This document shows positions 1 to 8,305 of a stretch of 35,142 nt of DNA, in pieces; positions within the stretch are counted from its first letter, which is position 1; every line of letters starts with the position of its first letter. The stretch comes from Candidatus Zixiibacteriota bacterium (lineage in GTDB: Bacteria; Zixibacteria; MSB-5A5; GN15; FEB-12), in assembly GCA_029858555.1 (NCBI GenBank), contig JAOUEU010000005.1, positions 1 through 35,142 on the forward strand, written 5' to 3'. The position numbers were made by a program, and so were the translations under genes. The notes beneath the pieces were generated by a model. It was not told the DNA's origin and did no database searches. It saw only the letters and a program-made list of their open reading frames with translations.

Positions 1-215
1 ATCTTCATAATCTGTTTCTGTATTTTTTCGGAGTTGACGTACTCGCCGGCGGTGGCAAGGATACGGCCCATGACCTTGTAGTCGGATTCGATGTCAGCCT
101 CGGAGAAAAACAGTTCCACGTGGTCCGTTGGGGGGTACTCTTCGCCGATGTAGTCGAGCTTGGTGCAAGCCGCTAGGAGAAGAACCACGGCCACGAAAAA
201 CAGCGCACTTTTCAT
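1..215 (-). CDS. Putative lipoprotein, partial (runs off left edge)
   Basis: Minus-strand ATG at 215 gives MKSALFFVAVVLLLAACTKLDYIGEEYPPTDHVELFF..., a signal peptide with lipobox LAAC; open to the window edge. Confidence 0.75.
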   Translation of the reverse strand, partial: MKSALFFVAVVLLLAACTKLDYIGEEYPPTDHVELFFSEADIESDYKVMGRILATAGEYVNSEKIQKQIMK

Positions 216-455
216 GATTGCCTCACTCTGCTCGGGTTGGCCAATATGTAAGGAATTTCGGCTGAAATGCAAGCAAAAAGTGTCCGATTAAGCCGTAGCG
301 TTCGGTGCGTTTGCCGTCGTGGGGAGAGACCGGTCACGGCTTGCCTTTCGGGCCTTTTCGTTTGCTGCCACGGCCGGGGCGACCTATATTCCGTGCAGAG
401 CGGCAATGATGAGTTTGCACGATTCTCGATCCGCGACCATTGAAGGAGGTAGACT

Positions 456-1982
456 ATGACCGCGCAAAAGGCCTACAAAGATTTGAAAAACCGCATGAAG
501 GAAATCGCTATTCTGTCATCCACGGGCAGTGTGCTGCACTGGGACCGGGAGGCATACCTGCCCCGCAAGGCCGATGACCACCGGGCCGAGCAATTGGCCC
601 AGATCCGCCGGCTCATGCACGAGTGGTTTACGGATGCGCAGGTCGGTGAGTGGCTGGCAGCTGTCGAAGGCTCTTCACTGATGGCTGACCGGGAGGCCGA
701 GGCGGCGGTGAATGTCCGGGAATGGCGGCGGATGTACAACGAGGAAACCAAGTTACCCAGCGAGTTCGTACAGGAGTTCACGCGGGTCACCACCAAGGCG
801 ACGGGGATATGGGCGGAGGCGCGCAGAAAGGCGGACTTCGGGCTGTTCGGGCCGACCCTCGAAACAATAGTAGATCTGTGTCGGCGGCGGGCCGACTATG
901 TCGGCTACACCACGGAGAAATACGATGCGCTGCTGAACCACTTCGAGCCCGGGGCCAGATCGGCCGACGTCGAGAAAGCCTTCGCGGGGCTTCGCACCGA
1001 CCTGGTGGAACTGGTGGGCAAGATCAAGGACGCTCCGCGCAAGCCGGATATCGGTATTCTCAAGCGGCCGTGGGATGTCGCCAGGCAAAGGCTTTTCTCG
1101 GAGTCGATAGCGGCGGCTATCGGATATGACTTCGACTCCGGGCGTTTCGACCTGGTGACGCATCCCTGTTGCAACGACCTGGGGCCGCACGATACGCGCA
1201 TCCTGACCAGATACTATCCGGGGGACTTTGCGGAAGGTTTGACCTCGGCCGTCCATGAGGCCGGTCATGCCCTCTACGAGATGAGCCGCACGGATAAGAC
1301 GCACTGGGGAACCCCGATGCACGAGACGGCGTCGCTGGGCATACACGAGTCGCAGTCGCGCACGTGGGAGAACATCGTCGGACGCTCGCGGCAGTTCTGG
1401 GTCTATTTCTTCCCGCAGTTGCAGCGTGTTTTTCACCAGGAGACGGCGGGGGTCACCCTGGATGATTTTTACGGGGCAATGAACTGGGTATCGCCATCGT
1501 ATATTCGCGTCGAGGCCGATGAGGCGACTTACTGCCTGCACGTGATGCTGCGCTTCGAGCTGGAACGGGCCATCATCGCCGGCGACCTCGAGGCGGCCGA
1601 CATACCCGGCGAGTGGAACAGGCGTTTCAAGGAGTACCTCGGTATCGAAGTCGACAACGATGCCAACGGATGCCTGCAGGACATCCACTGGGCGCACGGG
1701 GCCTTCGGATATTTCCCGACCTATGCGCTGGGGAATCTGTATGCGGCGCAGTTCTGGCAGAAGGCGCAGAAGGACCTGCCGGGGCTGACGGCCGATTTTG
1801 AGCAGGGGAAATTCGACCGCCTGCTCGGCTGGCTGAAAGATAACATCCACAGCCGGGGAGCTTCGTATTTTGCCGCCGAGTTGTGTGAACGGGTCACCGG
1901 CGCACCGCTGTCGCACAAGCCGCTGCTGGACTACCTGTACGACAAATACACGGAAATATACGGGATCACGAGGGGCAAGTAG
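456..1982 (+). CDS. Carboxypeptidase Taq (M32 family metallopeptidase)
   Basis: 508 aa; HEAGHALYE zinc motif, M32-like HESQSR and YxLHVMLRFELE segments; GGAGG RBS upstream of ATG. Confidence 0.93.
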   Translation: MTAQKAYKDLKNRMKEIAILSSTGSVLHWDREAYLPRKADDHRAEQLAQIRRLMHEWFTDAQVGEWLAAVEGSSLMADREAEAAVNVREWRRMYNEETKLPSEFVQEFTRVTTKATGIWAEARRKADFGLFGPTLETIVDLCRRRADYVGYTTEKYDALLNHFEPGARSADVEKAFAGLRTDLVELVGKIKDAPRKPDIGILKRPWDVARQRLFSESIAAAIGYDFDSGRFDLVTHPCCNDLGPHDTRILTRYYPGDFAEGLTSAVHEAGHALYEMSRTDKTHWGTPMHETASLGIHESQSRTWENIVGRSRQFWVYFFPQLQRVFHQETAGVTLDDFYGAMNWVSPSYIRVEADEATYCLHVMLRFELERAIIAGDLEAADIPGEWNRRFKEYLGIEVDNDANGCLQDIHWAHGAFGYFPTYALGNLYAAQFWQKAQKDLPGLTADFEQGKFDRLLGWLKDNIHSRGASYFAAELCERVTGAPLSHKPLLDYLYDKYTEIYGITRGK

Positions 1983-1983
1983 C

Positions 1984-2730
1984 ATGGATTATAGAATCGT
2001 CACCGGGCGGGATACAGCTAACCTGAAAGACCTTCAGGACGAGATCGTTGTGCCGGCCTGGCCGGAATTCATGATGCACGATGGCTGCGTTAACAAATAC
2101 TGGAACGAGCTGCATCGCCGTTATGCCGAATACCAGTTTGTGCTGCGGGAAGAAGGCAGCCAGCGCGTGCTGGCGGTCGGCAATTCCATGCCGTTGGTCT
2201 GGGACGGCGATCTGGAAGATCTGCCGGACGAGGGCCTCGACTGGGCGCTTAAGTCATGTTTCGAGAATCTCACCCATGAGAAAAAGCATCATACGCAGTG
2301 TGCCTTTCAGATCGTGGTCGCCCCGGATTTGCTCGGAACCGGCTTCAGTTACGAAGTCGTCAAGCTGATGATGAATATCGGGCGCGAAAGGGGTCTTGAC
2401 AGACTTATCGCACCGGTCAGGCCGAACATGAAAAGTCGCTATCCCCTGACGCCTATGGAAAGCTACATCGGCTGGCAGCGCGAGGATGGCCTTCCGTTCG
2501 ATGGGTGGATGCGCGTTCATACCCGCCTCGGGGCCGAGACGGTGAAGGTCTGTTCGAAGTCGATGCTAATCGAGGGCACTGTCGCCGACTGGCAAAAGTG
2601 GACCGGCATGAAGTTTTTCGAAAGCGGGCAGTATATCGTTCCCGGCGCGCTGGTTCCGATCGAGATCGACAGTGAGGCCGATAAGGGGACCTATATCGAA
2701 CCGAACGTGTGGATGGCGCACCGCCTATAG
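1984..2730 (+). CDS. GNAT-fold-like acetyltransferase / hypothetical protein
   Basis: Start MDYRIVTGRDTANLKDL directly after the upstream stop. GNAT-like acetyl-CoA loop region LLGTGFSYEVVKLMMNIGRERGLDRLIAPVRPN. Confidence 0.7.
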   Translation: MDYRIVTGRDTANLKDLQDEIVVPAWPEFMMHDGCVNKYWNELHRRYAEYQFVLREEGSQRVLAVGNSMPLVWDGDLEDLPDEGLDWALKSCFENLTHEKKHHTQCAFQIVVAPDLLGTGFSYEVVKLMMNIGRERGLDRLIAPVRPNMKSRYPLTPMESYIGWQREDGLPFDGWMRVHTRLGAETVKVCSKSMLIEGTVADWQKWTGMKFFESGQYIVPGALVPIEIDSEADKGTYIEPNVWMAHRL

Positions 2731-2756
2731 TGCGCGGCGCCCGGACCAGAAGGGGA

Positions 2757-3563
2757 TCAATTACCGGCGACGAAAATCATTTCAGGAGAGCCGTCGGTAA
2801 GCGGCGACTTGTCAAAGTCGCCGAACAGCTCGATGATTTTAAACCCGCAGCGCGCCAGCAAATGTTCGATTTCGTACCTGAAGAAATATCGGAGCGGAAA
2901 AGCGTGGACGATGCGCTCGGTGGTTCCATCGGCGCTCGTCACATAGTAAATCAGTTCGACATCGTTGTACTGCTCGGCGCGGTGGAAGGCCGCAACCCGA
3001 CCGGACCGTCGCAGGCGCCGGCCGTCGGGTATTTCGTATTCAGAAACGTCTTCCACTTCCTCGGCAGCGTGCGGGTCGCAGACCATGTTCAGGTCCACCT
3101 GGAAAACGTCAAAGACCAGTTTCCCGTCGGCATCCAGGTGCCGGTTAATGCATCGCAGACAGGCAAGCTGTTCGTCCGTGGCGAGCAGGTGCTGAAAGGG
3201 GCGAAAAGGTATGATGACCAGCTTGAACTTGCCGCCAAGATCAAAGTCGGTCATATCGCCATGAACGAGAGTGACACGATCCCGGACTTCCTGAGGTTCT
3301 TCTCGAAGTTTATCCCGACAGCGCGACAGCATTGATTCCGCGACATCCAGACCCGTGACGGCAGCGCCAGCACGGGCTGCAGGAATCAGTACTCGTCCCG
3401 TGCCGCATCCCAACTCAAGGATTCTGCCGCGCGCTTCCCGGCAATACCGAACGTAGAAATCGCGGTCAGTGCGCCTGACGTAGGCCGGGACCAGATCGTA
3501 CATGTCTGCCGTGTGCGGATGGCTTGTATATCCGCCGTATTTATCCATGCCTGGTTTCTCCAT
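2757..3563 (-). CDS. Class I SAM-dependent methyltransferase
   Basis: Motif I LELGCGTGRVLIPAARAGAAVTGLDVAESML; downstream VHGDMTDFDLGGKFKLVIIPF. Confidence 0.9.
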   Translation of the reverse strand: MEKPGMDKYGGYTSHPHTADMYDLVPAYVRRTDRDFYVRYCREARGRILELGCGTGRVLIPAARAGAAVTGLDVAESMLSRCRDKLREEPQEVRDRVTLVHGDMTDFDLGGKFKLVIIPFRPFQHLLATDEQLACLRCINRHLDADGKLVFDVFQVDLNMVCDPHAAEEVEDVSEYEIPDGRRLRRSGRVAAFHRAEQYNDVELIYYVTSADGTTERIVHAFPLRYFFRYEIEHLLARCGFKIIELFGDFDKSPLTDGSPEMIFVAGN

Positions 3564-3611
3564 CCGTTAACAAGTGGACTCGGCGGCGCCGGAAGACGTA
3601 CTTAAATTTTA

Positions 3612-3631
3612 CCCCGACCAGTGGATCGGGG
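3612..3631. terminator. Candidate terminator hairpin
   Basis: CCCCGA-CCAGTGGA-TCGGGG followed by TTTTC on the plus strand; on the minus strand followed by TAAAATTT, downstream of the DUF1761 gene. Confidence 0.55.
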
Positions 3632-3719
3632 TTTTCTTTCGGTGTGCTGCCGCCAGTACCGCAACGTCATAACAGAAGATACGCGACACCAGCGGCAGCA
3701 CCGGGTTGGGTGCGCTGGA

Positions 3720-4130
3720 CTATCTCCAACCACCGATAATCAGCCCCATGATGAAAAAGCCGATGAGATTGTAGAGGCCGTTGATGAAAAAGAGCTTGAG
3801 CGGTCTGCCTTCCATAGACTGGTTGATGAAGGTCGTGGTGAGGACGAAACAGATCGCTGCCATAAGGGCGATCAGTACAGCATCCCAGATTGTACCGGCC
3901 GCCATATAGCTCAAAATCCTGGCTATGCCGTAGGCCGCGATCAGGGACCCAATAAGAGCCCAGACCATTTTCCAGGCGGAGTAATCGGCCGACACCTGTT
4001 CCTTGGTTTTGCCGATGCCTTTCATCCAGGCGTTGCCAAACAAGGCGGGTAAGTACCAGATAGCGCCAAGGATCATGTAGGCCACTCCGGCGACCAGAAT
4101 AGCCAAGTAATTGACTCCTGTCGATACCAT
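3720..4130 (-). CDS. DUF1761 family membrane protein
   Basis: 136 aa with several TM helices; MVSTGVNYLAILVAGVAYMILGAIWYLPALFGNAWMKGIGKTKEQ matches the DUF1761 N-terminal pattern. Confidence 0.8.
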   Translation of the reverse strand: MVSTGVNYLAILVAGVAYMILGAIWYLPALFGNAWMKGIGKTKEQVSADYSAWKMVWALIGSLIAAYGIARILSYMAAGTIWDAVLIALMAAICFVLTTTFINQSMEGRPLKLFFINGLYNLIGFFIMGLIIGGWR

Positions 4131-4407
4131 ATTCTTGATCCTCCTGATATAGGTTGGATGCTGCCAGAATTGTAATAATTGAAAGGTTTGTCCGGCCGGG
4201 TTTCAAGTTAAAAATGGCCGGCATTTTATTGGATAGAGCATCCCCGGTACGGCTACTCCGAGCTGATCCGGCGGCCGCCGAGACGCGGCCGCCCGTGCTG
4301 AACCGGCAGTACGACAACGGGTTGCAGCGTCAGGAGGCGGAAACTTCGGCAAGCCGGGGATGCGAAGCTGCCCTCCGGTCGCCGCGGTGGCCCTGCGGAA
4401 AAAGTGC

Positions 4408-4436
4408 TTGACAACCGGCGGCTATCGGCCGATATT
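4408..4436 (+). promoter_or_regulatory. Sigma70-like promoter for the DUF134/NifX-like genes
   Basis: TTGACA (4408-4413), 17-nt spacer, GATATT (4431-4436). Confidence 0.55.
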
Positions 4437-4438
4437 AG

Positions 4439-4458
4439 TTATGTGCATATGCACATAA
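4439..4458. promoter_or_regulatory. Perfect 20-bp palindrome, candidate operator
   Basis: TTATGTGCATATGCACATAA equals its own reverse complement; lies just downstream of the candidate -10 and 15 nt before the GTG start. Confidence 0.75.
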
Positions 4459-4473
4459 TGATCGAGAGGTGCT

Positions 4474-4821
4474 GTGGCTCGTCCGAGAAAGAGAAGGTTC
4501 TGCCGTCGTTACCGGGCCGACCGGGTTTACAAGCCGCAGGGCCTGCCCATGCGTGAAATCGGCACGACTGTAATCAGCCTGGATGAGTTTGAGGCGTTGC
4601 GGTTATGTGATGCCGAAGGCCTGGAGCAATCGGAGGCCGGCGAGAGAATCGGCGTTTCCCGGGGCACGGTGCAGCGTCTTCTGTACCGGGCGAGACAACA
4701 GGTAATCGAAGCTATAATTAACAATAATGCCATTATCGTAAATTTGAAAGAAAGCGAGGTTTGCCATGCTGGCATGCATACCCACCAACGGAAACAAAGG
4801 GGCCGAGGACACCGTCTGTGA
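4474..4821 (+). CDS. DUF134 family predicted DNA-binding protein
   Basis: GTG start; MARPRKRRFCRRYRADRVYKPQGLPMREIGTTVISLDEFEALRLCDAEGLEQSEAGERIGVSRGTVQRLLYRAR, with the DUF134 N-terminus and HTH. Confidence 0.9.
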   Translation: MARPRKRRFCRRYRADRVYKPQGLPMREIGTTVISLDEFEALRLCDAEGLEQSEAGERIGVSRGTVQRLLYRARQQVIEAIINNNAIIVNLKESEVCHAGMHTHQRKQRGRGHRL

Positions 4822-5257
4822 TCACTTCGGATCGGCGGCGTGTTTCACCCTTTATGACGCCACCAACGACACTATCGGAATCGTGGAGAACAGGAATGCT
4901 CATCACAGTCACGGTACGTGCCACCCCATGAACCAACTGGCCGGATATGACATCGACTGTGTTGTTTGCTCGGGCATTGGCCGGCGCGCCATTCTGGCGC
5001 TGAGGGGTGAAGGCATCAAGGTTTACCACTCGAACTCAAAGAAGGTCAAGGAAGTGATCGCGAAAATCCGGGCTAATGAGCTCACCGAGGTCGACCCGGC
5101 CAGAGCCTGCATGGGGCACGGTCAGCAGGGCAGTTTCATCCACGATCACTCGCTGGGAGACGATGCCGCACGCAATGGCCATGGCCAGGGGCACGGCCCG
5201 GCGCAGCACCGGGGACGTGGCCGCGGTCCCGGTCACGGACGAGGACCGTACCAGTAA
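4766..5257 (+). CDS. NifB/NifX-family dinitrogenase iron-molybdenum cofactor-like protein with His/Gly-rich tail
   Basis: MLACIPTNGNKGAEDTVCDHFGSAACFTLYD...VVCSGIGRRAILALRGEGIKVY; C-terminal HDHSLGDDAARNGHGQGHGPAQHRGRGRGPGHGRGPYQ. Confidence 0.88.
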   Translation: MLACIPTNGNKGAEDTVCDHFGSAACFTLYDATNDTIGIVENRNAHHSHGTCHPMNQLAGYDIDCVVCSGIGRRAILALRGEGIKVYHSNSKKVKEVIAKIRANELTEVDPARACMGHGQQGSFIHDHSLGDDAARNGHGQGHGPAQHRGRGRGPGHGRGPYQ

Positions 5258-5423
5258 GCTTCCGGAGGATATGTTCAGCCACCCCGCGTCGGGCTGCTCG
5301 TGATATCAGCGAGTCGACCCTCGGGCACATCTTTGTTCAAATTGACGTTGAACAGCCAAGAGCGCTCAGGTATGTTGAATCGACGGAGACCCAAACAAAA
5401 GGCTCCGAACGTCAGGGGTACGG

Positions 5424-6008
5424 ATGGCTATCAGAATCGAAAAGGTCGGGGCCGACAGACTCCCCGAGTACGGTGAGGTCCCGATAGCGTTCGAGGTGAA
5501 CTCAATACTCCGAGTCGACTTGGTTGATGCCGGTCGAGGGGGTATGGTGATGTACGAGGAACGGCTCGGCACACCGTATGTAAAGGACTACGACGCTTAC
5601 AAGACGGAAGGCCCCGTCAGGTGGACGCGTCGCTTTGATATCAGCAATTGGGGATTCTTCCTGGCCCTTGACAACGAGAACATCGTCGGCGGGGCGGCCG
5701 TGGCAATCCGAACGCCAGGAGTGCACATGCTTCGCGGGCGAAGCGACCTGGCCGTTCTGTGGGATATTCGCGTGCGGCCCGAGGCGCGGCTTCGGGGTGT
5801 GGGCACGGCCCTGTTCCGACAGGCCGTCCGGTGGTCGAGCCGGATCGGCTGCCGGCAGTTGAATGTGGAAACACAGAATATCAACGTGCCGGCCTGTCGC
5901 TTCTACGCCAGGATGGGCTGTCAGTTGACCACTATCGACCGGGACGCCTATGCCGCCGACTCCCGAGTGGTTGACGAGGTGCAGCTCATATGGTCGCTAA
6001 GGCTTTAG
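5424..6008 (+). CDS. GNAT acetyltransferase, streptothricin-acetyltransferase-like
   Basis: DIRVRPEARLRGVGTALFRQAVRW acetyl-CoA motif; LNVETQNINVPACRFYARMGCQLTTIDRDAY resembles the C-terminal part of Sat enzymes (ETQTNNVPACNLYAKCGF...). Confidence 0.8.
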   Translation: MAIRIEKVGADRLPEYGEVPIAFEVNSILRVDLVDAGRGGMVMYEERLGTPYVKDYDAYKTEGPVRWTRRFDISNWGFFLALDNENIVGGAAVAIRTPGVHMLRGRSDLAVLWDIRVRPEARLRGVGTALFRQAVRWSSRIGCRQLNVETQNINVPACRFYARMGCQLTTIDRDAYAADSRVVDEVQLIWSLRL

Positions 6009-6040
6009 CCTGCCTGCGAGCCAGTCGGTGATACAAAAAA

Positions 6041-6064
6041 CCCGGCTGCGTGATAGCAACCGGG
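6041..6064. terminator. Bidirectional terminator hairpin between convergent genes
   Basis: CCCGGCTGC-GTGATA-GCAACCGGG (one wobble/mismatch), A-tract before and CTTTCT after. Confidence 0.75.
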
Positions 6065-6095
6065 CTTTCTGAATCTTGAAGGCGGCCAAAGCCGG

Positions 6096-7493
6096 CTATT
6101 TCAAAAAGGTCATTTTCTTCGTCTTGGATACGTCACCGGCCGTGAGGCGGTACAGGTAGACGCCGGAAGCCACCTGGTCACCGGCATCAGTGGTGCCGTC
6201 CCACTCGACGGTATGCTGTCCGGCTCCCATCCGCTTGTCAACCAGCGTACGAACTTCGCGACCCTGAATATCGAAGATTGTCAGGGAGACATGCTGAGCC
6301 ACAGGGAGGCTGAAGTCTATGTCGGTGGTGGGGTTAAAGGGGTTGGGGTAATTTTGCGAGAGGCTATAGCCTTCCGGGAGTTCCGTTTCGGTGGTCTCCT
6401 TGGCGGCGGCATCTCCCTCATCGGCCGTACCTGGAGTCAGGCAGACAGTCTTCTTGATGCACATGTCTCTCTGGCCGGGCTCGCCTGATCCCAGGATATC
6501 CACATCCAGTCCCAGTTCTTTGAGTTGCTCGGCGGCGGATTCATCGTTCAGATCGATACGGTGTTCCACGCCATCGGCTGTCGTGACAACCACCTCACCG
6601 GTGCCGTCGGGCGCCTGGTTCATTTCCGCGGTCAGTGACTGGCAACCGGGAGGGAGCGCCCCGCCCGGCAGACAGGTCGAATCCAAGAAAGTGATATCCA
6701 TCTCGGTTTCGCAATTCGCATCCCCGGAGACCCAGATACTAAAGGCACCGGTTGAATCACCCGTAAGCGATTCCAGTTTTTTGATGACGACAGCATTTAT
6801 GGCGCAACTGTCGGCACCACCGGCGCGCTTAACGAACACCATGCGCTTAACATGATCCAGTAGTGACGACGGGTCTTCACCGCAGATTTCACTGACGTTC
6901 TTCAGCTCACAGTGGCCCAGTTGATTGAACGCCGCGACGACCACCTGCACATCTTCCTGCGATTTCAACTCCGAGATATTGAGTTGACAGGTGGCTTCGC
7001 AGTCGCCGACCTCAAAGGTGGCGTCGTCCAGGCCGAGAGCCGCCAGCAGTTCGGAGACCTTCTGGCTGTCCATCGCCAGCTTCTTGTCGACGCCGGCAAT
7101 GGCGACATCGTATCCGACGGTGCGCTCAAATTTGAAGGGTACCAGGGTCACAAATGCCAGCACGGCAACAGCCATGGCCAGCGAGATTCCCAGGCGGGGA
7201 CGCCCTTTTAACTGGTTGGTCAGAGTATTCATCAGATGTTTCTCCTTCGATGGTTGCGCTGACAGGCATGCCCGGGCCTCCACGCGGGTTCTCAACAAGT
7301 TAAAGGGGATTTCGTCAGCATCGTCCCGGATCGTGACCAGCTTCAGATCACGCTGAAGCATCAACTCCGCCCTGGCATAGGCGGCGCAGTCACAGCATTG
7401 CCGGAGATGCTCGTGCAGCCCCTCGTCCTGCCTGTTCCCTGATTGACTCCCGTAGGCTTCAACTATTCTTCGCCTGGCTTCGTGGCAGCGCAT
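6096..7493 (-). CDS. Anti-sigma factor-like protein: zf-HC2-type N-terminus, one TM, Cys-rich extracytoplasmic region, FlgD-like/T9SS type A-like C-terminus
   Basis: N-terminal HLRQCCDC (HxxxCxxC); TM LGISLAMAVAVLAFVTLVPF; C-terminal YSLSQNYPNPFNPTTDIDFSLPVAQHVSLTIFDIQGREVRTL...GVYLYRLTAGDVSKTKKMTFLK; overlaps the upstream sigma factor gene. Confidence 0.82.
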   Translation of the reverse strand: MRCHEARRRIVEAYGSQSGNRQDEGLHEHLRQCCDCAAYARAELMLQRDLKLVTIRDDADEIPFNLLRTRVEARACLSAQPSKEKHLMNTLTNQLKGRPRLGISLAMAVAVLAFVTLVPFKFERTVGYDVAIAGVDKKLAMDSQKVSELLAALGLDDATFEVGDCEATCQLNISELKSQEDVQVVVAAFNQLGHCELKNVSEICGEDPSSLLDHVKRMVFVKRAGGADSCAINAVVIKKLESLTGDSTGAFSIWVSGDANCETEMDITFLDSTCLPGGALPPGCQSLTAEMNQAPDGTGEVVVTTADGVEHRIDLNDESAAEQLKELGLDVDILGSGEPGQRDMCIKKTVCLTPGTADEGDAAAKETTETELPEGYSLSQNYPNPFNPTTDIDFSLPVAQHVSLTIFDIQGREVRTLVDKRMGAGQHTVEWDGTTDAGDQVASGVYLYRLTAGDVSKTKKMTFLK

Positions 7494-8041
7494 ATCGTTT
7501 CCTCACTCCGAAGAGTTTTTGCTAAGTTTTTCTCCCGCGGCTGTTCGAGGTGGCGGACCAGCGCGCGGCGCATTTTTCGCCTGGCTCGTAACAACCGTAC
7601 CTTGACATTTCCACTCGACCTGCTCGTCAGAGCCGCCAGTTCAGCGATACTCCATCCCTGCAGTTCGAAGAGGGTCACCAGCGCCCGATCAGCCGCCGAC
7701 AGCGCTTTGAAGGCGACTGCAAGGCGTCTCCTGGCAGCCAGCATGGGCACCGGATTTTCACCGCCCAGGCTCGCTTCGTGCTCCGCGGTGAGAGATGTGA
7801 AAACCTGCCACCACGGCCGCCGGAAACGGTTCTTGTAAGTGTTCATAATAATCCGGTACAACCAGGGTCGAAAAGCCTCGATCTGGCGCAGTTTCTCAAA
7901 GCTCGTCAGCGCGCTGACCAGCGAGTCCTGATAGAGATCGTCGCCGTCGTCCCGGTTTCCCATCAGCTTGCGGCAAAACGCATTTGCCTTGCGGTGTTCC
8001 GGTTCCACCAAATCCCAGAATAGGTCCCTATTTCTGCTCAT
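7463..8041 (-). CDS. ECF RNA polymerase sigma factor
   Basis: Sigma70 region 2 DGDDLYQDSLVSALTSFEKLRQIEAFRPWLYRIIMNTYKNRFRR; region 4 ALSAADRALVTLFELQGWSIAELAALTSRSSGNVKVRLLRARRKMR; AAGGAG before ATG. Confidence 0.93.
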   Translation of the reverse strand: MSRNRDLFWDLVEPEHRKANAFCRKLMGNRDDGDDLYQDSLVSALTSFEKLRQIEAFRPWLYRIIMNTYKNRFRRPWWQVFTSLTAEHEASLGGENPVPMLAARRRLAVAFKALSAADRALVTLFELQGWSIAELAALTSRSSGNVKVRLLRARRKMRRALVRHLEQPREKNLAKTLRSEETICAATKPGEE

Positions 8042-8305
8042 CTACTCCTTAAGACACAGGGTCGAGGCCAAAGGTTACAGGTTTGCTCTTCGCAGTATTA
8101 TATAATTATAGCCAATATTCGACTCTTTGGCTCCCCCATTTTTTATGAATTTCCGCCCCGGGACGAATTACGTCGCCCGGGTGCCGACCATTCGTATCGC
8201 CGGGCTGCAAGCGGCTTGATTGACAGGCAGAGGGCACGATGGTATTATAGAACTGTGAAGGCGGCATTTCCCCCTTGTTCAACGACAGAGGAGTCGGTTG
8301 GCGAT

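Noticed and set aside
753-1985. 410-aa minus-strand ORF opposite the M32 carboxypeptidase
   Set aside because: Antisense to a confidently identified gene; Arg/Pro/Val-rich composition without recognisable motifs, as expected from GC-rich antisense frames.
2709-3335. 208-aa plus-strand ORF over the methyltransferase
   Set aside because: The opposite frame carries a clear SAM motif I, so this frame is taken as spurious.
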